Source: Chryseobacterium aquifrigidense
Lineage (GTDB): Bacteria; Bacteroidota; Bacteroidia; Flavobacteriales; Weeksellaceae
DNA length: 64,000 nt
Reading direction: 5' to 3'
Assembly: GCF_006716485.1 (NCBI RefSeq)
Contig: NZ_VFPD01000004.1
Span: forward strand, 124,001-188,000
The position numbers and the translations under genes were made by a program. Below, in pieces: positions 43,499 to 52,294 of this stretch (within the stretch, counting starts at the first letter, position 1; each line of letters begins with the position of its first letter). The notes under the pieces were generated by a model. It was given only the letters and a program-made list of their open reading frames with translations. It was not told the origin of the DNA and made no database searches.

Positions 43499-44890
43499 TT
43501 ACTTATCCATTCTCACAATTCTCGGCTGGAAGGTTCCCAGAATGTCTACCAATTCGCTCTGAGCGTTCATCACTTCATTGATGTCTTTGTATGCCATAGG
43601 TGCTTCTTCAGCATTTCCACCCATCAGTGTGACTTTTTTAAGCTTTAATTCTTTTTTGATATCATGCTGAGTGAAAAGACTTCTGCATTCTCCTCTGGAA
43701 TGTGCTCTTCCTGCACCATGGGACGCTGAGTTCAGAGATTCCGGGTTTCCTTTTCCGCGAACGATAAATCCTTTTGCGGTCATGGATCCGGGAATCATTC
43801 CCAATTCATTCTCATTGGCAGGTGTTGCGCCTTTTCGGTGAACAATCACTTCTTTTCCGTTGTGGATTTCTTTCCAGGCAAAGTTGTGATGATTTTCAAT
43901 TCTGGCTTTTACTCTTCCACCAACGGCTTTTACAAGTCTTCTGTGAATATCGTCATGGCAGGCTGAAGCATAATCTCCGGCAAGATTCATTGCTGTCCAA
44001 TATTCCAATCCCAGATGTGTACTAAGGTCCAGCCAGGCGAAGTTTTGGGCTTCTTTTGGTAGCGGACACTGTTCTGTTGCCATCCTTGAATAATACTGTG
44101 CAATTTCTGCTCCGAGGCCTCTTGAGCCACTGTGAGAAAGGATTCCCAGATATTTTCCTTTTGGCAGGCCAATCTGTTCGTCTTCTTCGGTGATTTCCAC
44201 TTCCCCGAATTCTACAAAGTGATTTCCTCCGCCTGAAGATCCCATCTGTTTAATGGCTTTTCCCTTTAATCTTCTTAAGATCGGGATCATATCGAATGTA
44301 TCTCTTTCAAAAATCTCATGGTCTATGTGAGACTTGTGCGTTTCATACATCCCGAATTTTGTATGTTCGGCAAGGGCTTTTTCATATTTATCTCTTGCCC
44401 CTTCAAGATATGAAACGGGTGTATCCAAAATACTGAGGCTCATTCTGCAGCCAATATCCATTCCTACTCCGTAAGGGATTACGGCGTTTTCCACTGCCAG
44501 AACTCCTCCAATTGGAAGTCCGTAGCCGCTGTGGGCATCGGGCATTAATGCTCCCTGAGTAGAAATAGGTAATTTCAAAGCTGTGTACAACTGATTTTTT
44601 GCCTCTTCTGAGATATTGTTACCAAAAATCTGAAAGGAAGCACGCTGTGAATTCAGCATTCTTTTTTCCGTTTTTTTGGATGAAAGCAGGGTTTCTGCAA
44701 TCTGTCCGAAGGTGAGATCTTTCTCAAATTCTTCCGGATTCAGCAAAATTTCCTTTAAAAGAGCTTTTACATGGTGAATGTTCTTCGTTGCAAAATTTCT
44801 TTTCATGACTTCCAATGCTACGTTTACGCTTTGGTTATTTGGATAGCCCAGTTTTAATATATCTTTTCCTTTTAGTTTTAAATTTCCCAT
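43499..44890 (-). CDS. rtcB: RNA-splicing ligase RtcB
   Basis: A 463-residue Mn/GTP-dependent RNA ligase that joins 3'-phosphate (or 2',3'-cyclic phosphate) and 5'-OH ends. Recognised active-site segments are GVGMDIGCRMSL (about 142, metal-binding Cys), FVEFGE, LSHSGSRGLG, ENHHNFAWKE and SASHGAGRAHSR near residue 392, which holds the guanylylated His. No archease gene is nearby. With prfH downstream it fits the RtcB-PrfH pairing that repairs cleaved 16S rRNA. It starts 27 bp after the upstream basic protein gene. Length is usual for a bacterial RtcB. Confidence 0.95.
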   Translation of the reverse strand: MGNLKLKGKDILKLGYPNNQSVNVALEVMKRNFATKNIHHVKALLKEILLNPEEFEKDLTFGQIAETLLSSKKTEKRMLNSQRASFQIFGNNISEEAKNQLYTALKLPISTQGALMPDAHSGYGLPIGGVLAVENAVIPYGVGMDIGCRMSLSILDTPVSYLEGARDKYEKALAEHTKFGMYETHKSHIDHEIFERDTFDMIPILRRLKGKAIKQMGSSGGGNHFVEFGEVEITEEDEQIGLPKGKYLGILSHSGSRGLGAEIAQYYSRMATEQCPLPKEAQNFAWLDLSTHLGLEYWTAMNLAGDYASACHDDIHRRLVKAVGGRVKARIENHHNFAWKEIHNGKEVIVHRKGATPANENELGMIPGSMTAKGFIVRGKGNPESLNSASHGAGRAHSRGECRSLFTQHDIKKELKLKKVTLMGGNAEEAPMAYKDINEVMNAQSELVDILGTFQPRIVRMDK

Positions 44891-44917
44891 TGTTTTTGTT
44901 TTAAATAACAGTTGGAC

Positions 44918-45652
44918 TCATAAGTCCTGTAAGCTTTCTGCAATCTCTGTTGCAGACATTTTGTAGTGAAAGTATTTTGTACTTTCATTTTGATCAGATT
45001 TGTATTTCATCTTCCATGAACCTGGCTTTCCATATATTGTTTTATGGATAATCCCAGCAACCTTGTGCTGTCCTAAATAATCTTCCAGTTCTGCGCACTC
45101 TTTTTCCAGTTCAAAGTCTACAGGTTTATAATGGGTAATCATATAGGGTCTTATTCGAAGGATAAACCTCCACGGTTCAATGAATTCGTAGTAAATCTCA
45201 TACTTCTTCCTTATGGGGCAATATTCTTCCTTTTGCAAAAAATACTGTCTTTCCATTGGTGTAAGTCCGAATTTCGGATCACTCCAGGTATATGCTGAAA
45301 CTCTACTGAGCTTCTGTTCTCTTTCCACATAGATTCTTCGTCCGGATTTTCTTTTCTTTTTAAGAAATTTTCTGCTTTCAGAATACATGTAAGTATTGAT
45401 TTTCTTCAGAATTCCTTCAAAGAACTCTCCATATTTGGATCTCATTACATCTTCCCTTACCACAAAGAATCTTACAAATCCTCTTTGATAAGGTTTATCC
45501 AAAGGAATCCATTGGATATTTCGTCTGATTTCCCAAAGTTCTTCACTACGATGATATTTTTTCCTGATCTGCTTTTCTACATCTTTTTTAATTGTTCTTT
45601 TTCTGCTTCTCGCACTTCTCAGGCGGGAAAACAGAAGATTATCATTTTCCAT
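44918..45652 (-). CDS. Basic protein of unknown function, first gene of the RNA-repair operon
   Basis: A 244-residue soluble protein. The N-terminal third is strongly basic (FSRLRSARSRKRTIKKD, then QIRKKYHR), and another basic run occurs near residue 98 (FLKKKRKSGRR). The middle is rich in Trp, Tyr and Arg (WEIRRNIQWIPLDKPYQRGF, YYEFIEPWRFILRIRP). The C-terminus has GKPGSWKMKYKS. No family motif is recognised. The composition suggests RNA or ribosome binding; that is inference. It is the promoter-proximal gene, 27 bp before rtcB, with two inverted repeats and an attenuator upstream. Confidence 0.72.
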   Translation of the reverse strand: MENDNLLFSRLRSARSRKRTIKKDVEKQIRKKYHRSEELWEIRRNIQWIPLDKPYQRGFVRFFVVREDVMRSKYGEFFEGILKKINTYMYSESRKFLKKKRKSGRRIYVEREQKLSRVSAYTWSDPKFGLTPMERQYFLQKEEYCPIRKKYEIYYEFIEPWRFILRIRPYMITHYKPVDFELEKECAELEDYLGQHKVAGIIHKTIYGKPGSWKMKYKSDQNESTKYFHYKMSATEIAESLQDL

Positions 45653-45669
45653 TGTTCACAGAAGTATGA

Positions 45670-45735
45670 TGTGAGATCACAAATGTTTTTATTTTATCTC
45701 ACACAACTTTTATTCAACTAAAATATTAGTTGAAT
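45670..45735 (-). promoter_or_regulatory. Operon-proximal promoter with two inverted repeats
   Basis: On the minus strand a -7-like AACATTTG (complement of 45680-45687) follows a TTG (45704-45706) by 16 bp, predicting a start near 45673, about 20 nt before the first operon gene. An 8-bp inverted repeat (TGTGAGAT 45670-45677, ATCTCACA 45696-45703) brackets the -7 element. A second one (ATTCAACTAA 45712-45721, TTAGTTGAAT 45726-45735) lies just upstream of the TTG. These positions suit a repressor and an activator site. The -7 deviates from TAnnTTTG at its first base. Confidence 0.55.
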
Positions 45736-45846
45736 GGATTAATAATAGACAATAATAGTTCTGAGTGATATACTTCATCCTATTTCGTCTTTAATGACAC
45801 TTAAAAAATTTCGGGTAAACTGGGAGTTTGAAATATTGCGCAATAA

Positions 45847-45877
45847 AAAACCCGAAATCTCTACGACTTCGGGTTTT
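45847..45877 (-). terminator. Attenuator terminator downstream of the leader ORF
   Basis: On the minus strand AAAACCCGAA (complement of 45868-45877) pairs with TTCGGGTTTT (complement of 45847-45856) and then runs into TTTTTTATT. It starts 22 nt after the leader stop codon. Its 5' arm can instead pair with leader codons 18-22 (GGCTTCG, then a one-base bulge, then GGTTT), an alternative 12-bp antiterminator. Confidence 0.8.
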
Positions 45878-45899
45878 GATATTTCATTGTACTGTTATT

Positions 45900-45977
45900 C
45901 TAAGAATGTACCAAACCGCGAAGCCTTACCACCATAAGTGGCAATCCAACTGTAGAATTCTGATTAGTTCTGAACAT
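45900..45977 (-). CDS. 25-residue leader peptide of a putative transcription attenuator
   Basis: ATG at 45977 to TAG at 45900-45902. The peptide starts MFRTNQNSTVG and ends RGLVHS. Val and Leu make up about a third of it, with adjacent Val codons (VV) at 16-17. It begins about 35 nt after a predicted start of transcription and is followed by an intrinsic terminator. Codons 12-18 can form a 7-bp hairpin (TTGCCAC with GTGGTAA), and codons 18-22 can pair with the terminator's 5' arm. This 1:2, 2:3, 3:4 arrangement is that of ribosome-controlled attenuation. No amino-acid biosynthesis gene lies downstream. Confidence 0.65.
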   Translation of the reverse strand: MFRTNQNSTVGLPLMVVRLRGLVHS

Positions 45978-46018
45978 TGCTTCGTTGTTTTTTATTGGTT
46001 AAACTTGATTTTCAGGTG

Positions 46019-46047
46019 CAAATATATACATTTTTCTGAAAATCAAA
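46019..46047 (-). promoter_or_regulatory. Consensus Bacteroidota promoter for the leader transcript
   Basis: On the minus strand TTTG (complement of 46044-46047), a 17-bp spacer and TATATTTG (complement of 46019-46026) match the consensus exactly. The predicted start is near 46012, 35 nt before the leader ATG. Confidence 0.8.
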
Positions 46048-46057
46048 ATATTTTTTT

Positions 46058-47050
46058 TCACTTAATGTGAATAATACTGAGAAAAATGGCGTCAATAACC
46101 TTTGTCATTCTCTTTGTATCGAGGGTTTCCAAAGTGTCTGTAGGCTCATGATAATTTTTATTTCTGAAGAAGGAAGTATCTGTAATCATGAGAGCGGGGA
46201 AATCAAAGTTCCAATAGTTGAGATGATCAGAATAGTCTATTCCTGCTACAAATTTCGGGGCAGAGAAGGTTTCTGTTTTGATCTTTTCGGAACCTTTAAA
46301 GTTGCTGATAAAGTTTTTTACAAACGGACCAGCTCCACTGAATTTTTTAATCAAAGTAATAAAATCACCTTTATCACCGTATACCCATGAAAGAACACCT
46401 ACAGGAAAGCTCTGAGAACCTTTTTCATCTTTAAAATAGCCAATCATTTCTACACTGGCCATTCCATAGACATCAATATTGTTATCTTTTAAATATTTTG
46501 CGTGGACATAACTTCCCATATTTTCAGTTCTGAAGTAAGGAGGTTCTTCTAAGGTGTAGGATACAAGATCTACTCTGTACTTCAACTTTTGTCCTTTAAG
46601 CATTCTTGCCAGCTCCAAAAGGGCCGTAACTCCGGTTGCATTGTCGTCTGCACCCTGCTGATCTCCACAAACATCGTAATGAGCTCCTATAATAATTCGT
46701 TTCTTATTTTCTGTTCCAAAGGAGGTCATTACATTTTTATATATTTTTCCGTCAACTTTGTATTCCTGGTAAGCAGTGCTGTCACCATAGGTATTGAAAG
46801 TCTGATGGATATAGCCTGCAACGGCATTCAGCTGCTCTATATTTTTATGATTTCTAAATTGCGGCGTTTGGGTAAGTGCTGTCAAATGTTTCCTAACCAA
46901 AGCAGTATCTGCAACGGTTTTCGAGCTTTGTATGGATTCATTTTTTCCTGAAGCTAAAAGGAAAGCACCAGCGATAATAAATAAGCCTACGACAAGAAAC
47001 AATTTTTTCCTCGTAGGCTTTATTATATTTTTCAGAATCATAGGCTGCAT
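46058..47050 (-). CDS. M28 family aminopeptidase-like metallopeptidase
   Basis: A 330-residue protein with an N-terminal membrane anchor or signal (about 15-34, KLFLVVGLFIIAGAFLLA). The peptidase fold follows with metal-ligand segments IIIGAHYDVCGD (His near residue 122), GADDNATGVTALLELA (Asp near 134), TLEEPP (Glu near 166) and GIDYSDHLNYW. These are M28 features for a dinuclear zinc aminopeptidase outside the cytoplasm. A second in-frame ATG lies at 47041; either start leaves the signal intact. It ends just before the promoter of the leader transcript. Confidence 0.9.
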   Translation of the reverse strand: MQPMILKNIIKPTRKKLFLVVGLFIIAGAFLLASGKNESIQSSKTVADTALVRKHLTALTQTPQFRNHKNIEQLNAVAGYIHQTFNTYGDSTAYQEYKVDGKIYKNVMTSFGTENKKRIIIGAHYDVCGDQQGADDNATGVTALLELARMLKGQKLKYRVDLVSYTLEEPPYFRTENMGSYVHAKYLKDNNIDVYGMASVEMIGYFKDEKGSQSFPVGVLSWVYGDKGDFITLIKKFSGAGPFVKNFISNFKGSEKIKTETFSAPKFVAGIDYSDHLNYWNFDFPALMITDTSFFRNKNYHEPTDTLETLDTKRMTKVIDAIFLSIIHIK

Positions 47051-47083
47051 TTTAATTTCAAATTGAAATTAAAGCTTTTCTGT

Positions 47084-49204
47084 TTATTTTTCTAAAAATC
47101 TCTCTAAAATTTCCACTGCACATTTCGGAAGGTTGGTTCCAGGGCCGAAAATAAAGTCTGCACCGTTGGCATAAAGGAATTCATAATCCTGCTGTGGAAT
47201 TACTCCTCCTACAACGATGGTAATATCGTCTGCTCCCAGCTTGGAAAGTTCCTCCACTACCTGAGGAACTAATGTTTTATGTCCTGCTGCCAATGAAGAA
47301 ACTCCTAAAATGTGAATATCATTTTCCACAGCTTGTTTAGCTACTTCTTCAGGAGTCTGGAACAATGGAGCAACATCTACGTCAAATCCCATATCGGCAA
47401 ATGCTGTGGCTACAACTTTTGCACCTCTGTCATGCCCGTCCTGTCCCATTTTGGCTACCATAAGTCTTGGGCGGCGTCCTTCTTCTTCTTCAAATTTCTG
47501 AGTCAGATTAAGGGCTTTTTCAAAGTATTCGTTTTTACCGGCATTCATTGCGTATACACCAGAGATTGTTTTAATATTTGCTTTATATCTACCAAAGGTT
47601 TCTTCCATGGCATCACTCATTTCGCCAAGGGTAACTCTTCTTCTTGCTGCCTCAATGCATAGTGCCAGAAGGTTCCCTTTTCCGGTTTGAGCGCTTTGGC
47701 GGATTTCATTCAGAATCTGTTCAACAGCTTCAGCATTTCTTTCCGCTTTGATTGTATTCAGTCTTTCGATCTGTTTTCTGCGAACCTCGGTATTGTCAAT
47801 GTCTAAGATTTCAATCTGATCCTGCTTCAATGAGGACTTGAATGAATTGACTCCGATGATGAATTCTTCTCCACTGTCGATCTTAGCCTGTTTTTTCGCT
47901 GCGGCTTCTTCAATTCTCATTTTTGGAATTCCGGCTTCGATGGCTTTGGTCATTCCTCCTTCCTGCTCTACCTCATCGATGTACCTCATCGCTTCTTCGA
48001 TCATTTGCTGAGTAAGGCTTTCCACAAGGTTGCTTCCTCCCATCGGATCTACCACATCGCATATTCCGCTTTCCTGCTGAAGAATAATCTGTGTATTTCT
48101 TGCGATTTTTGCTGAATAATCGGTAGGAAGGGCAATGGCCTCATCCAATGCATTGGTATGGAGAGACTGTGTTCCTCCTAATGCGGAAGACAACGCTTCA
48201 ATGGCAGTTCTTGTAATATTATTGAAAGGCTCCTGTTCTGTTAAAGACCATCCTGAGGTTTGGGAATGGGTTCTTAAAGCCAGAGATTTTGGATTCTGAG
48301 GATTAAACTGCTTTAAAAGGGTCGCCCAGATATATCGAGCAGCACGCATTTTAGCAATTTCCATGAAATGATTCATTCCGATTGCCCAGAAGAAAGAGAG
48401 TCTCGGAGCGAAATCGTCTACGTTCATTCCTGCTTTTATTCCTGTTCTTACATATTCAAGGCCATCAGCCAGCGTATAAGCCATTTCAAGCACAGGCGTT
48501 GCTCCGGCTTCCTGCATATGGTATCCTGAAATAGAAATGGAGTTGAATTTTGGAATGTTTTGCGAAGTATATTCAAAAATATCAGCGATAATTTTCATGG
48601 AAGGTGCCGGCGGATAGATATAGGTATTTCTTACCATGAACTCCTTCAGAATATCATTCTGAATGGTTCCTGAAAGCAGTTCCTGTTTTACTCCCTGCTC
48701 TTCTGCTGCTACGATATAGAAAGACAAAATAGGAAGTACCGCCCCATTCATGGTCATGGATACTGAAATCTGATCCAATGGAATCTCATTGAATAGAATC
48801 TTCATGTCTTCCACCGAGTCGATGGCAACTCCTGCTTTTCCTACGTCTCCTACTACTCTTGAGTGATCAGAGTCATATCCCCGGTGCGTTGCCAGGTCAA
48901 ATGCTACTGAAAGTCCTTTCTGACCTGCAGCAAGGTTTCTCCTGTAGAAAGCATTGGATTCCTCTGCGGTAGAAAATCCGGCATACTGACGGATTGTCCA
49001 TGGTTTTTGAACATACATGGTGGAATACGGTCCTCGCAGATAGGGAGCAATTCCTGGAGAAGTCTGCGTTAATGATTCATCTTTTACATCTTTTTTCTCA
49101 TAGGATGATTTGAGTTCAAGGCCGTCTTTTTCAAAATTGTAAATCTCTCTTTCCTGAGGTAATACATTAAAATCCGGGTTTTTCACAGAAATTGTCTTTC
49201 GCAT
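47084..49204 (-). CDS. scpA: Methylmalonyl-CoA mutase large subunit
   Basis: A 706-residue adenosylcobalamin enzyme that interconverts methylmalonyl-CoA and succinyl-CoA. The TIM-barrel substrate domain has the typical [22 protein letters not shown] (about 58-79, quoted as [20 protein letters not shown]) and [14 protein letters not shown]. The C-terminal B12 domain has [13 protein letters not shown] near residue 592, with the cobalt-ligating His in DGHDRG, and later VVGGVIP. No small-subunit gene is adjacent, although the length is that of a large subunit. The chaperone gene meaB is 9 kb away. Confidence 0.95.
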   Translation of the reverse strand: MRKTISVKNPDFNVLPQEREIYNFEKDGLELKSSYEKKDVKDESLTQTSPGIAPYLRGPYSTMYVQKPWTIRQYAGFSTAEESNAFYRRNLAAGQKGLSVAFDLATHRGYDSDHSRVVGDVGKAGVAIDSVEDMKILFNEIPLDQISVSMTMNGAVLPILSFYIVAAEEQGVKQELLSGTIQNDILKEFMVRNTYIYPPAPSMKIIADIFEYTSQNIPKFNSISISGYHMQEAGATPVLEMAYTLADGLEYVRTGIKAGMNVDDFAPRLSFFWAIGMNHFMEIAKMRAARYIWATLLKQFNPQNPKSLALRTHSQTSGWSLTEQEPFNNITRTAIEALSSALGGTQSLHTNALDEAIALPTDYSAKIARNTQIILQQESGICDVVDPMGGSNLVESLTQQMIEEAMRYIDEVEQEGGMTKAIEAGIPKMRIEEAAAKKQAKIDSGEEFIIGVNSFKSSLKQDQIEILDIDNTEVRRKQIERLNTIKAERNAEAVEQILNEIRQSAQTGKGNLLALCIEAARRRVTLGEMSDAMEETFGRYKANIKTISGVYAMNAGKNEYFEKALNLTQKFEEEEGRRPRLMVAKMGQDGHDRGAKVVATAFADMGFDVDVAPLFQTPEEVAKQAVENDIHILGVSSLAAGHKTLVPQVVEELSKLGADDITIVVGGVIPQQDYEFLYANGADFIFGPGTNLPKCAVEILERFLEK

Positions 49205-49299
49205 TCCAATTATTTTTGTCCCCGTAAAGTTAATTTTTTTGAACGAAACATGAAACTTCTGTTAACACTCTGTTTTTCTTGATTTTAGCAAAAGAAAAA

Positions 49300-49319
49300 G
49301 GCCGGACAAATGTCCAGCC
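49300..49319 (-). terminator. Terminator of the S9 peptidase gene
   Basis: On the minus strand GGCTGGACA pairs with TGTCCGGCC (one G-U pair; 49300-49308 with 49311-49319), then runs into CTTTTTCTTTT. It lies about 23 bp after the stop. Confidence 0.85.
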
Positions 49320-49342
49320 GTTCTTATGGATATAAACTTAAG

Positions 49343-51445
49343 TTATTTCTTTATTCCCATCTCAAATAAAGCAAATGATATAAGATCTGCATTTTCACTG
49401 ATCACCTGATCTGTTGATCTTCCTGCTCCGTGTCCTGCATTCTTTTCAATTCTTAAAAGAATAGGATTTTTACATGCTTGTTTTTCCTGAAGTTCTGCCC
49501 CGAATTTGAACGAGTGAGCTGGAACTACTCTGTCATCATGATCACTTGTGATAATCATTGTGGATGGGTAACAGGTTCCTGCTTTTACATTATGTACAGG
49601 AGAATAGGATTTAAGATACTCAAACATTTCTTTGCTGTCTTCCGCTGTACCGTAGTCATAAGACCATCCTGCTCCGGCTGTAAACTTGTTATATCTCAAC
49701 ATATCCAAAACTCCTACTCCCGGGAAGGCTACTCTAGCAAGATCAGGTCTCATTGTCATGGTTGCTCCAACCAATAATCCGCCATTTGATCTTCCTGAAA
49801 GGGCCATGTATTGTTTTGAAGTATAGCCTTTGCTTTGAAGGTATTCTCCGGCAGCAATAAAGTCTTCAAAAACATTTTTCTTCTGTTGTTTTGTTCCTGC
49901 ATCATGCCATTTCTTACCGTATTCTCCTCCTCCACGGATGTTTGGAACAGCGTAAATACCCCCATTTTCCATCCAGATAGCGTTGACTACAGAGAATGAT
50001 GGCTGAAGACTGATGTTGAACCCTCCATAAGAGTAAAGAATGGTAGGATTTTTACCATCCAACTTCGTTCCTTTCTTATAGTTGATCATCATAGGAACTT
50101 TTGTACCGTCTTTTGAAGTATAGAATACCTGTTCCGAAACATAATCATCCGGATTAAACTTTACTTTAGGCTTTTGATAGACTTCTGATTTTCCAGAGTC
50201 AACATTGAATTTATACGTAGTTCCCGGTGTAATATAATTGCTGAAAGAAAAGTAAACATCTTTCTCTTTTTCTTTTCCTCCAAATCCTGAAACATTTCCT
50301 TTACCGGGAAGCGTAATTTCCCTAACCAGTTTTCCTGTTTTATCAAACTGTTTTACCTGATCTATGGCATCAATCATATAGGTTGCAAAGAAATATCCTC
50401 CACCGGAAGAAATTCCCAATACGTTTTCAGTCTGTGGAATTACATCCTTCCATGTTGCCGGAGCAGGATTGCTTATCGTAGTTTTTACAAGACGCATATT
50501 CGGAGCATCTTTATCGGTGAAAATGAAAAGATCATCACCTTGTGTATCTACGATGCTGGCATTGATATCAAATCCGTTCATAATTTGTACAAAGTCGCCC
50601 CCTTTTTTAAGGTCTTTTATATACAACTCATTACCATTTGTAGCATTAGCTGCCGAAATGATAAGATATCTCTGATCTTCAGAAACTCCGGCACTTAAGT
50701 ATCTTCTTGGGGTTTTATCTCCTCCGAAAATCAATTGATCTTCAGACTGTTTTGTTCCCAGCTTGTGAAAGTATACTTTGTGCTTATCCGTCATTCCGGA
50801 AAGTACTGTTCCTTCTTTTGGTTTGTCATAGCTTGAATAATAAAAACCTTCGTCTCCCTGCCATGAAATCCCGCTGAATTTTACATCCAGTAAAGTTTCA
50901 TCAATCTGTTTTTTGGTTACAGCATCAATGATGATAATCTTGTTCCAATCACTACCTCCTTCAGAGATAGAGTAAGCAGCAAGATTTCCTTTTTTGTTGA
51001 AAGAAAGATTGGAAAGAGAAGTTGTTCCTTTCTCTGAAAATTTATTAGGATCTAAAAATACTTCTGTAGCATTGGTTTTGTTGTTTGTTCTATACAAAAC
51101 AGACTGTGCCTGCAGACCATCGTTTTTATAATAGTAGGTATAATCTCCTTCTTTGAAAGGTGCTGAAATTTTCTCATAATTCCAGATATCTTTAAGCTGA
51201 CTTTTAATTTTATCCCTGAACGGAATTTTAGAAAGATAATTCTGGCTGTAAGCTACTTCTTCATCTACCCATTTTTTTGTAGGTTCGGAATCATTTTCCA
51301 GATCTCTGAAGGGATCAGAAACAGCAGTTCCGAAATAGGTATCTGTCTGACTTCCTTTTAACGCTTTAGGATAATTCATTTTCTGAGAATAAAAAGATGC
51401 TGAAAACAATACTCCAGCGGTTAACAATATAGGTTTAAAATTCAT
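49343..51445 (-). CDS. S9 family prolyl oligopeptidase
   Basis: A 700-residue secreted serine peptidase with a signal peptide (about 1-20). The N-terminal seven-bladed beta-propeller (about 75-410) gates substrate access. The alpha/beta-hydrolase domain holds catalytic Ser in ALSGRSNGGLL (about 551), Asp in SDHDDRVVP (about 637) and His in NAGHGAGRS (about 671). It matches prolyl endopeptidase and cuts short peptides after proline. Probably periplasmic. It appears monocistronic. Confidence 0.94.
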   Translation of the reverse strand: MNFKPILLTAGVLFSASFYSQKMNYPKALKGSQTDTYFGTAVSDPFRDLENDSEPTKKWVDEEVAYSQNYLSKIPFRDKIKSQLKDIWNYEKISAPFKEGDYTYYYKNDGLQAQSVLYRTNNKTNATEVFLDPNKFSEKGTTSLSNLSFNKKGNLAAYSISEGGSDWNKIIIIDAVTKKQIDETLLDVKFSGISWQGDEGFYYSSYDKPKEGTVLSGMTDKHKVYFHKLGTKQSEDQLIFGGDKTPRRYLSAGVSEDQRYLIISAANATNGNELYIKDLKKGGDFVQIMNGFDINASIVDTQGDDLFIFTDKDAPNMRLVKTTISNPAPATWKDVIPQTENVLGISSGGGYFFATYMIDAIDQVKQFDKTGKLVREITLPGKGNVSGFGGKEKEKDVYFSFSNYITPGTTYKFNVDSGKSEVYQKPKVKFNPDDYVSEQVFYTSKDGTKVPMMINYKKGTKLDGKNPTILYSYGGFNISLQPSFSVVNAIWMENGGIYAVPNIRGGGEYGKKWHDAGTKQQKKNVFEDFIAAGEYLQSKGYTSKQYMALSGRSNGGLLVGATMTMRPDLARVAFPGVGVLDMLRYNKFTAGAGWSYDYGTAEDSKEMFEYLKSYSPVHNVKAGTCYPSTMIITSDHDDRVVPAHSFKFGAELQEKQACKNPILLRIEKNAGHGAGRSTDQVISENADLISFALFEMGIKK

Positions 51446-51490
51446 ACTGATCGGTTTTTCTCAAAAATACGCAAAGTATGTGAAATAAAA

Positions 51491-51514
51491 AAAGTCCCTT
51501 TATATCAGGACTTT
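51491..51514 (-). terminator. Terminator after the 225-residue secreted protein gene
   Basis: AAAGTCC (51491-51497) pairs with GGACTTT (51508-51514), flanked by A and T runs on both sides. It lies 26 bp after the stop of the minus-strand gene. Confidence 0.85.
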
Positions 51515-51539
51515 TTTTATTTATGATTGTACTTTTCAT

Positions 51540-52217
51540 CTATTCATTGGCTCCGAAGCTTTCAAAATAGAAATCGGTAAGGTTGGAAACAATCTCATCC
51601 GGGCTGCCGTTCCAATAGTATATTTTATCACCTTCTTTAAGTTCGTAAAGTCTAAAATTTTGGTCGGTTGTTACCGTCTTATCAGCATTCTTAAAATCCT
51701 GAACTGCCTGAATAAGATACTTTTTAAGGTCTTCAGCTTTTATTTTATTCAGATCTCCTTTTGGTCCGGAGGTTAGCTTTGAGGGAACCAGGAAGCTTAC
51801 AGAATAGCTTATTTCTGCGATTTTTTGCCCTTCAACATATTCATTCGGAACTACTTTTACATCTTTTACAGTAAGTTTTCCGGTTTTAAAATTCCCAAAC
51901 ATTGCGGCGAAGTAATCTTCAGCTTCTTTTTTACAAGCTGCAGCCGTAGCTTTAGGAAAGGCTGCAAGAAAATTATCTACGCTTCCATTGATCATTTCCT
52001 TTGAAGTTTCTTTAAAATCCACCTGATAAGCAGTTTGACCGTCTACGGTAGGCTTTAAATAATCATTGAGTTTATTCAATGCGGTGTCATCATTATTCAC
52101 AAAAGTACCAAAGAAGAGTTCAAAGGCTTCTTTAGGTTTCTTTACTTCTGTCTGCCCCATTAGTTGCTGCCCCATTATGGTAAGCAACAGCAGGAAAATA
52201 ATTTTGTAGTTTTTCAT
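51540..52217 (-). CDS. Secreted protein of unknown function
   Basis: A 225-residue protein with a signal peptide (about 1-21, IIFLLLLTIMGQQLMG). The mature part is mixed helix/strand with Lys-rich segments, a WNGSPDEIVSNLTDFYFESFG C-terminus (quoted as WNGSPDEIVSNL), and no family motif I can name. It lies downstream of prfA but separated from it by a terminator. Function unknown. Confidence 0.72.
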   Translation of the reverse strand: MKNYKIIFLLLLTIMGQQLMGQTEVKKPKEAFELFFGTFVNNDDTALNKLNDYLKPTVDGQTAYQVDFKETSKEMINGSVDNFLAAFPKATAAACKKEAEDYFAAMFGNFKTGKLTVKDVKVVPNEYVEGQKIAEISYSVSFLVPSKLTSGPKGDLNKIKAEDLKKYLIQAVQDFKNADKTVTTDQNFRLYELKEGDKIYYWNGSPDEIVSNLTDFYFESFGANE

Positions 52218-52247
52218 AGTTTATATTTTGTTTTGTTATTGGGAAAA

Positions 52248-52277
52248 ACAAAGCCCCTGAAAAGTCAGAGGCTTTGT
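52248..52277 (-). terminator. prfA intrinsic terminator
   Basis: ACAAAGCCCCTGA (52248-52260) pairs with TCAGAGGCTTTGT (52265-52277), with one internal mismatch. On the minus strand a T run follows. It lies 17 bp after the prfA stop. Confidence 0.85.
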
Positions 52278-52294
52278 TTTTATTTGTTTTAATT

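Noticed and set aside
45828-46070. Plus-strand 80-codon open frame across the attenuator region
   Set aside because: No plus-strand promoter or protein-like composition; the minus strand carries a consensus promoter, leader ORF and terminator in order.
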